In this document: piece by piece, positions 27,401 to 37,300 of the stretch
Layout: each line of letters begins with the position of its first letter
Numbering within the stretch: the stretch's first letter is position 1
Origin: Ctena decussata
Lineage: Eukaryota > Mollusca > Bivalvia > Lucinida > Lucinidae
Length of the DNA: 64,000 nt
NCBI GenBank assembly: GCA_963989385.1
Contig: OZ022499.1
Span: forward strand, 33,162,993-33,226,992
Direction: 5' to 3'
Made by a program: the position numbers and the translations under genes
The notes under the pieces: model-generated
Told to the model about the DNA's origin: nothing
Database searches by the model: none
Seen by the model: only the letters and a program-made list of their open reading frames with translations

Positions 27401-30400
27401 TAAAAGGTTAATTGTCTGCCCTATGCAAACTATAATTTCATTATGAGGTCTATGTTGTTTTGCAAATTCCACTATTTTCATTTTTTCACCTTCAGATTCA
27501 AATTGTCTCCCTTTGCAAAATATTTTATTTGTCAAGGGAAGTAACCCAGTAGTATTTAACATTGAAAATGACTTACTTTCTCTTCATCCTTTGATGTTTC
27601 TGTCCTCTGATTACCAGTATATAAAATTCAATGATGGATGGATGACTTGCAACTTTATATCTTTTTCAACAGAGGTTACTCAGAAAATTCTCACATTAAA
27701 ATTCCTACCTTCTCTTCATCTTCTGATGTTTCTGTCCTCTGATTGGACAAAATAATCAGTTTCTGCTCGCCTGCTAACTTGCTGGTGGTAAATATGACCC
27801 TGTCTGACAGTATGACCTTCAATGACCCCAGTGGCAACTTGTATATGAACAGTGGATTGTGCTCCAGCTTACTGTCATAAATCTGAAATAAATAGATCTT
27901 ACCAGTATATAAAATTTAATGATGGATGGATGACTTGCAACTTTATGTCCTTTTCAGCAGCATTTCAGTCACATCAGGATGATGGAAGGGTGATAATAAA
28001 AGGTTGTGTGCAAGGAACCTTGTTTACAGTTTAAACGATTTCTGCCTCTAGGATGAAATTTGAGAAACAGTACTTAATTTAAGAACAAATTATTATTTGA
28101 GCCGTGCCATGTGATTTTGATATGTCAGCATACTATTACTTTTCAAAGAGCCATACTGAATGCTGTCTGACCCAATTGTATGTACACAAGCAATAAAATA
28201 GGTTAAAGTTTACTATTTTCTAAAGATATAGAATGGCTGAATCATAAGACCAGGGTCATTCAGAATTCATACAGCACACTGCATTTAGTTCCCATTCTGA
28301 ATTTCGCAAGTTTAATGGCCAAAAAAAAAAAAATCCTTGAAAACTGAACTTGTTACAGCAATATCATCATGAAAGCATACTACCTTTAATATAGCTGATT
28401 TATCACAATGGGCAGATATGAAATGCCGTCCCTTGGCATACTGTGGTGACAGACACTCTGACCTCTGGAACTGGTAAAATCTCATTGGGAAAAATCTGTC
28501 ATCTTCAACAACAGAGAAGTTGCCTGTATGAGGTCCAAATGGCCCTGTGTCACTCACTCGAAGGACAGCTATATTGCAAAGAACAAAATAAATGAAATAC
28601 TAAGCTTCGATCATTAGAAACAATAATATTCATCATTTCTCCTTGCAAGACTATACAATGGCTAAGGTAAAATCCTAAAATTCACTTTTCCAAAAATTCA
28701 TGCAACAAGGTGCTATATTTTTTGCTGCTCACAATTATTTAGGATGGGCTGATAAAGCACATAATAACATAGCCCAATTTGATGAAAAAAAAATCACAAA
28801 TACATATAATCAATTGTAATAATATTTTAACCTATATCAATTTTTGTTGCAGTACACAGAACAATCTAAACTGATGGTTACTTTTTCATGTGAAAGGGTA
28901 TACCTCAGTGTTCTTCCATCGTTTTACAGAGAGAGACAACTTTTGTGTCTTCCTGTTTGCTTTCCTGGACTTAATGTAGCCTTTCTAAATTTGGGTATAC
29001 TCATAAAGGGAAATATTTGCTCCTTTTTTGCTCTTATGCGAGCAAATTCTTTCCTTCTTTCCTTTAAAGGTTGGCCCTGAGAGAAGGAAAGCCAAAAAGA
29101 AAATGGCAGAGTTGCTTCCCCTGAAAGTGTACCTGTTCACCTAAACGATAAAAGTTGAGGATAAGTTCAGAATTTGATGTCTTCATACTTTAGGTAACTA
29201 CAGTAAGGTCTAGAGTACCTTGTGTGGACAGGATGCTTGTGACTGGCAAATTCATGCCATCTATATTATCATATCCCATCTCACTCAAATCTGCATCTGG
29301 TGCTGTCACTGAAGCCAGTCTGGTTTCCAGCAGCATCTTCCACTGGATACCAGAACTTCCTGTGATCTGCAGTAAAGGAAGTGCAGAAAACTGATAGCCT
29401 TACATATAAAAATCTGAGTTATTAAACCAAGGTCAACCCAGCAACAGTAACACAGAGATCAAACACCTCAACACACCTTGCCTTTGTGAATGCCATATGT
29501 AGCAAGCCACAATGCAACTGATTCCTTAAATGGACCATTTTGATGTCGTCAGTGAGACAGGATGAAGACGTATGTGTATCAGTATTTTCTACTTTCAATC
29601 TTGTTGCCAGAACTCGCTGGAAAAAGTGAATCATTAGAATTCAATCTACATATATTGTTTTTCAACACTGTGCAATAATTTTACCTTTGCACATGCAAGT
29701 CCTTACTTTGAGAGACGTGTGGTTGTGTGGTTAGAGGTGCTCGACTATGGTGCGGAAGGCAAGGGTTGGTTTAAACGATATTTTATTAACTATAAATTAC
29801 ATACATATACTACAATACAATTTCAAAAGTATCAGGATTTGACAGTAAGCAAAATGCTTATTTATAAAGTCATTTCCTGGCAAGGGTTGGAATCTTTGTT
29901 GGTCCAGCCAGCGACTGAAAAACACTAGAAACCCAGCAATAAATGGGCTGTCTTTAGATGATGTGCCCAGGATATGGTGGACCTCAAACACCCAGTGCCC
30001 CTATAACCACTACCACTTGACTGTGAGAAACATTTTACATTTAGTTTAAGTTCTGACATGCAGTTTAATCAGTGTCTGCACAGCTGCCATTTCAATCAAC
30101 AGCTTTATGATAGAATTTGACATGTCCAAATTCAAAGATGGAAAATAACATCATAGAAATTAACAGGGTTATGGTTAAGATAAAACAGTTTAAGGAAAAT
30201 ATTGCATGGTACTTACACAAATAAAAAAAACTACAAAGAGAAAATCACATGAAGGTATATGCAAACAGTAAAGGCCCATACCATCAGGCATATCCATACA
30301 CCCAAATCAGAACCTATGCTGTCTGTTTACAAAATAATCACGGCTTTGTAGAAAGCACATGGATATGCAGTCTGGTCTTGGACTTAACTGTTTGGCAAAG

Positions 30401-33400
30401 CAACTGGCTTATATTTTTTTTCCAGTTTGAGTTTCATGCAAACAGCAAATAAACGTAGAATTTACCAAAAGATGAGTAGTAATTTGTTGGTCATCTTGGA
30501 CAAGTTCTAGATTTTTGACTGCTGCATCAACATCTGACCTTGTGACGAGCTTCTGTGTTAACAGGTTGACAAAATAAATCTCACCAAGCTGAAAGAATGA
30601 AATTATTCATTGAAACATCTTTAACCCAATAGGGTTACATTGAACATTTCCTTAACCCTTTGACAAGAATTTATGCAAGAACTCTGCATCGAAGTTACTT
30701 TCAAAGAGGAAAAGTTTCTGAGAAACTGACCTCAACGCAGAAGGTCAAACTTTGGATCATGCAGATGCAAATATGCACAAAGTATCACTTACATGCTTCT
30801 TTGCTTCACAAAAGAACATTACTAACACTTGAATAGTATGTCATATCCCTTATTTTAAAATATCAACCCTCAAAGCCTTCTATAAATTATCAAGAATTCT
30901 GCCAAAATACTTTAAATCACCTCGATCTTGAGACACATTAATCAATTACATGTTGTTGTTGTTGTGTTATTGTTTAACGTCCACGGTAAACAGCTATGGT
31001 CATGTGGGGACTGTCAGTTAACCTAACCACACTATTCCTGGGCAGGTTTAGACCTCCTAAGCGGTCAACCAGTACTAAATGCACTTACTTTCACCAGTAA
31101 CCGACAACTGCCCTTCTTGAATCAGTAGGAGAAATGAAAGTAAGTGGCCGGACCCGGTATCGAACCCAGGACCTCTGGCTTATAAGTCAGGCGCCCTACC
31201 GATTGCGCTACGCGGCCCGGCAATCAATTACATGTATAGAAATTTTTATTTAATAAATTACTGTACTTGATTAATGTGTCTCAATATCAAGAATTATTAT
31301 CCAAGAATTTGAACACAAGTTGGTCTGACCTACTTTACTGGAAACAGGCAAACTTTCCACTCACCCTGGTAGCAACAATAGCAATATGTTGATCATCAAG
31401 GGTATGCCACCATAAAACTGCTGTCGGAGGACCTAGACAGAGAAAAATATAACCTTTGTTAATTTCAATAAAAGTTTTGAATTTTACATTATAAGAGAAG
31501 TGAAAGGTATGCAGCAACAAAGTTTTCTCATAAATATACAAGACAGTGTGAGAAACTTCAAAGATTAACATGGTGGCCCAAAAGTTTAACAGCCCAAAAT
31601 ATTAGTGGCCCAAACTGTGACTAGCTGAAGATACCATTTTATTTATTTTGGGCCAGTAAAATTTGTATTATGGCAATTTCTGGTAGCCCCAGATAAGACT
31701 TTTGCATTTGACCACAATGCCACTGGCAGTTTCCAACCCCAGCAGGCACATGACATCAAAACGATGTCTGACTTCAAAATGACATCATATTGACATTGAT
31801 GCGACATCATCACATCGCATCAACGTCAATATGACGTCATTTCGATGTAGTGTGCCCGCTGGGACACTGCAACAGAATGTGAAGCTTACAAAAATAAAAT
31901 GAGCAGCTGACAGCAACTGCATTTCTGTTTGTCTTGTCCAACAGTATGACTTCCCTGCCTTCCAGTTTCTAAACAGAGCAGTCCATGTAAGTGAGAATGA
32001 GAAAGTACTTTGTCTCTGAACAAAGGAAATAATTTTAAACAATTTTAAATAAGATGTTTTCATATATACATTTTTCTTCCAAACTAGGAAGTAGAATAAA
32101 AAGAAATATTTCTATCTAAAATTGTTAGACCTAGATTTTCATGAAAGAGATCCAATATGAAACGAATTTTCGTGAGCTTTTGATGCAATATCTGCTTTAC
32201 AAAAAATACTATTCCACAATACTATGAAAATGCCTCTCAGATTATACTAATTAGGACATTTTCAAGCAGTACTAAAATTTTACCTCTAGGTTTGAGGATA
32301 GAGATAATTGTGACATCATCAAGCTTCCATAGTTGGTTCACCTGGCTCTCAGGATCCTGAAACATAACAATAAGGACCACAGATACCAAATTTACCCAAA
32401 ATATTTGGACAAACTATATGAGCAATCATTGTAAATCTATTTGTCTGGCCTGAGATGGCCTTCTTTCCTACCTTTCACTTTTATCAGGCTCGACACTGTT
32501 TCCAACTGTGTATCAATCAATTCATCCCTGGAGAAATGGATTCATCCAAATTTTAAGATGGAAAAGTCCCTTACAAAAATGGTAGTGGTTTCTGAATAGT
32601 TTGGGTAAATGTGGTATCATACACACACTTTTGAGGAAAGATTTTTACTTTTGAGCTGAATGGGTATGCTTTTAGGGAAAGTAAATCTACTACTTTAATT
32701 TTTGCTTCCCTGCTCAATGGTTATCACCTCAGAAGGGAAACAATTTGCTCCCATAAGTTTAAGTGTAGACCCCATTTTAGGAGGGCTTCTTCATCTAGGG
32801 GTCAAACAGAATGTCACAGAAGTTGTTACCCTTAGTAAAAATGGCAGAAAAACATGGAAGTGAACCCAGACACCTTAATGGCTCTTTCAGTCAGTATTCA
32901 AGACTAGATTTTTTCAGATTTATCATTTTTTTAAATGAAAATTAAAACTAACCAGCATAGACAGTACAGGAATGATAAACAGGTTGGCATTCTCCGTCTG
33001 AACCAGAAGCCAGGAAACAGTGGGATCAAAGCATAGTGATGTGATTGGTTGATCTGGTGGCCATGGCAACTGCTTCACAACTGGTGGCTGGCTTCCAGAG
33101 TTGTATCTCAACACAATGAAACCTGAAATGAAAAACCAAATTATTTTTTTTACGTTTTCATTTTACTCATTTTTTTCTTATAACCCTTAAAGCGCCAACA
33201 ATTAACAAGAATTCCACGGAATGCGGTGTCTAGCCTGTCAGTGCTTTGTGAAACAAACCTAAACGCAAAACTCGAGTAAGTTTATGCCGCATATGTCTCA
33301 CTTCTGCTTCGCAGGCGAGACAAAAATTGTTGAATTGGCAAACAGTGTAGATCCAGCAACCTCATCTGAATCTACACTATTTGCCCTCTAGTGTTCGAAT

Positions 33401-34260
33401 TCTCACTATGATATACTTGGACGAAATATTTTTTGAAGTTCTGCAGACGTAAATTTTGTCGTCTGCTTTTTGGCGCATCAAGGGTTAAGGAACTTAAGGT
33501 GAATGGAAAAACATTCAGGAGAGGCATGTCTGCTATTTTCTATTTGCATCTTTTCTTAACTGGGATCAGCTCTTAAAGGAAAGAGTTTGCTCCCCTATAA
33601 GCTAATTCTCTCCTTCAGAGCAGACCCCAGAAAAGCAAAAGAAGCTCTCCTTTGGCAGAAAACACATGGCTGTGAACTCATTACATCTTAAAAATGTACT
33701 GCATTTTTCTTTCATAAGAGCATTCTTTTCTTTTTTTGCCTCAAAAGATTTTCTTCCCAATATACCCTAATGTGCTTAAGTATTGGGACAGCTACAACAA
33801 TAAATTTTCCATTTGTCCCAAATGGAAAATTCATTATTTTTAGGTGTCCCAAAAGCAATAAATTTTCCATTTGTCCCAAATAGAAAATTCATTATTTTTA
33901 GGAGTCCCAATATATATGCACATTATGGTAATGTACCAGCTGATATACATTGCACAGAGGTGACATGGTCCAGTGGTTAGAGTGACTTGGTTTTGGTGCA
34001 GAAGGTCCCAGGTTGGAATCCTGTTTGGCCAGCTGGTAACTGGAAAACTCTCTCAGTTAACCCAGCAAAAATGGGTACATTTTTCGAATCAGGGAAGATA
34101 AGGCAGTGAAAGGAGAGGGATGTGCTCCGCTTTTCATTACTGTGCCTAATTTAATGAAATTAGATTTTGTCACTATGTGCATTCTGCATGTATATTTATT
34201 AGAGGGCCTCATGGAAGATTAGTTTTGTAACTAAATGTGTTACCCTCTCAAAATAAAGTC

Positions 34261-34308
<48 letters not shown>

Positions 34309-37300
34309 AAAAACTGTTTCTGTCAGAGTCATTTTTTTGTGATTATATTTTGTTTCATCCATCCATAGTATGCATTCATAATATTCATTTATTCTCTCTT
34401 TTTGTCAAAATCATTTTTCATGGCATTATGCTTGTCATTTTCCCCCTTTAATCAAACCATAATCCCTAATGCATTTAAGATAATTAATGTTTGTTTCTTT
34501 TTCATAAAATATACTCTTTGAAACATAAGATCAAAGTTTGAAGTTGAATAGTTTCATTCTGCCATTAATTAACAGCTAAGTACATGTATATCCTCTACAG
34601 AATGCATGCCTTAATTACTTTAACAATGGTATGTAATTGTTTGTCTGTCACAAGTTTTTAATTAACCCTTAAAGTGCCAAAAATGAAAAATTGTTGAATT
34701 TGCAAACATTGTAGATCCAGATGAGGTGGCTCACAATGAGCCACCTCATCTGGATCTACACTGTTGGCCCTATAGTCTGTGAATTCTCAATATGATTAAG
34801 CTTGGACAAAACATTTTTTGAAATTTCTGCAGACGTAAATTTTGTCCTCTGCTTTTTTGCGCATTAAGGGTTAACAAAGGAACAAAGTCACACCTCTGAA
34901 ACAACTTTAAAGTAAAACTGATTGCCATTAATACACCATATTTATTCTCTCTCTTTCTTTCTCTCCCTCATTTTTTTAATAAACTGGAAATCTTTAAGAG
35001 AATGGGTTCACTTTCAGGTTGAGCAACCCTGACATTTTCATTTTTGACCCCCTTTTCATGGGGGTAAGGCCTAGAATTTGCCCCATTAGGACCCTTTTTA
35101 GAAGGGTTTCATTAATCAGTAAAGCAGACAGTATGTCATAAAAATTGTCCCCTTTAGTAAAAATGACAATAAAACCAGAACAGAACAGAACAAAACTTTT
35201 ATTTCTCTCAGATTGTAAAGTAACAACATATGAGGAAATACATACTAATCTATGGAAAAAACGCTGTAAACAAATTTTAAAGTGCACACACAGCTTAACA
35301 GGGACTAGAATTTACTTAAAATTTCTGAAATGGACCTACTAAGCTGTCTCAGCAGTTTAATATTTGTAGTGGACATGAGTTTTCTTGAATTTTAATATAT
35401 AAATATGTCATAAATAGTATCTCGGTATATACATGTATAAGTCTCATCGAGAGATGGGTATGCGGTTTACTTGATATCTAGCCCTGGTGAAATTTAGTTT
35501 AGAGTAATTATGTGCTAAACAACAAATATATATATCTTTTCTGCTATTTAAACCAGATGAAACTTTGAACATGCTGATCGGATGGCGTCACGTGAGGGCC
35601 ATGTGAATGCTTGGATCAGGCTGGCGTGTAAGCGCAGACTGACCTTGGTCACTGTTTTTCATGTTTATTATATTGATGTTTGAACAGAGGGGAAAAACTC
35701 TGATCAGCCTGCGGGTGCGCTGGATGGTCTGAGTCTTCCCCCCCCTTTTCACATTTGTCATGCGATGTTGTTTTCACTTGACGCCAAACGATATGGATTA
35801 ACATACCTTTTACATGTACATGTACAAATTCCATAAATCCAGCTTCAGAAGTTAGCGAAAATTAGTCCAAAATTTAATAAAAGTTTGTTAATTTAGTGAA
35901 TGAACATGCAAGTATTTTACTACGTTATGTATTTATAGTAACTCGTGCACTTTGAGTTTAACGAGCACGCATTTCTTGCTCCTACTGCAATAGTACGGTG
36001 AGCCGAAAGTATCGTCGGATGGTAATTTTTATCGACTATTTGGCTGATAAGCATCAGAATTGGGATATACGTTTTCGATAGGATTTTGATAAATTTTTGG
36101 CACCTTCTCCGCCTAACAATTTGAAAAAAAAATCCATCACTATTTAATCTGTGGTATTGCCCACGTGAAGTGACCTGGCAGGGCGGGGCTATCGATTTGG
36201 TTCAATGCATTATGAAATAGGTAAAGCAGCATTTTCGTAACCAATCGGAAAGATATTCGTAAGTATTCGTAATCATCGTGTATCATGCATGAATTATAAC
36301 TGTTAACTATATCTCACAAATGTGTAAAGACTCGTTGGTGTAGTGGACCTCCCCCTAGACGTACTAACCTTTTTTGTATCTTATAAGGGTCCAAGGTTCG
36401 AATATACATGTACCTAAAATTTAAAAAGTTTTTTTATTCTTTCTTTTTAAGTTTTTAGGTAACAAATGATTATTCTGCATGACAGAAATTTCCGTTTGTT
36501 TTGATTACTCCATATACTTTGTGCTTATAATAAAAAAGGAAAATCTTCAGAGGTTTTGTTTGCCTGATTATGCCCAGAAATATGCACGAGGACATTTAGT
36601 AGTTTATGGTATTTTATGCTCGAGAAAAGTGATATGCATGCACGAGCAAACGATGAGTGAAAAAAATAATTTCTGATTTGGTATTCACTTTTCAGATTCA
36701 GGGTGTCTACCAAAGCAGACATGTCGAACTCTAATCCTTTAAATTATCTCGAGCGGAAGGAATTACTGGAAATGTCTTTTCTCCTAAAATAAAATGATTA
36801 AAACAAATAAATATGTAAAGAAAATAAAGTTTGAAAATAAAAAAAATGAGAGAAAAAAAAGTTTATTCTCATCCTAGATTTGAACCCTAGATCGTCGCAC
36901 CAAGTGCCTTTGTAATGCGACTACAGATACACTACACCACAACGCTCTGTACACGATTTGGTTAAAATACTGTTATTACTTATAACAAGAAAGGCGAGGA
37001 TTAACGAAGTCGTACGGATGTTTTTCCGATTGTTGCCGAAAATAGGAATTACCTGTTTCACAATGCACTGATCTATAACGCTAGCTCCGCCCTGCCAGGT
37101 CACTTCACCAGGGCAATAAGAACATTGTACATGTACATGTATCGTAGTATATGCTTTGTACTATCTGTCGTCATTTAGAGAATGTTGTCCTCATGGGCCT
37201 ATGGCTTATTGGATTTATGAATAAAGTTACTACTATAATTTTCTTATTTCTTTAAAATAGTCACATTCCAGTAAATAATGAAATTCGTCTCTGAGTATAT

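Noticed and set aside
29477..29481. GT donor for exon 5 (AAG|GTGTGT)
   Set aside because: It would leave phase 2 while exon 6 is open only in phase 0. The GC donor five bases earlier restores the frame.
36525..36722. Possible missing first exon of the RCC1 gene or a small gene
   Set aside because: Lies within the foldback element with tRNA-like arms; no acceptor and donor pair in a compatible phase.
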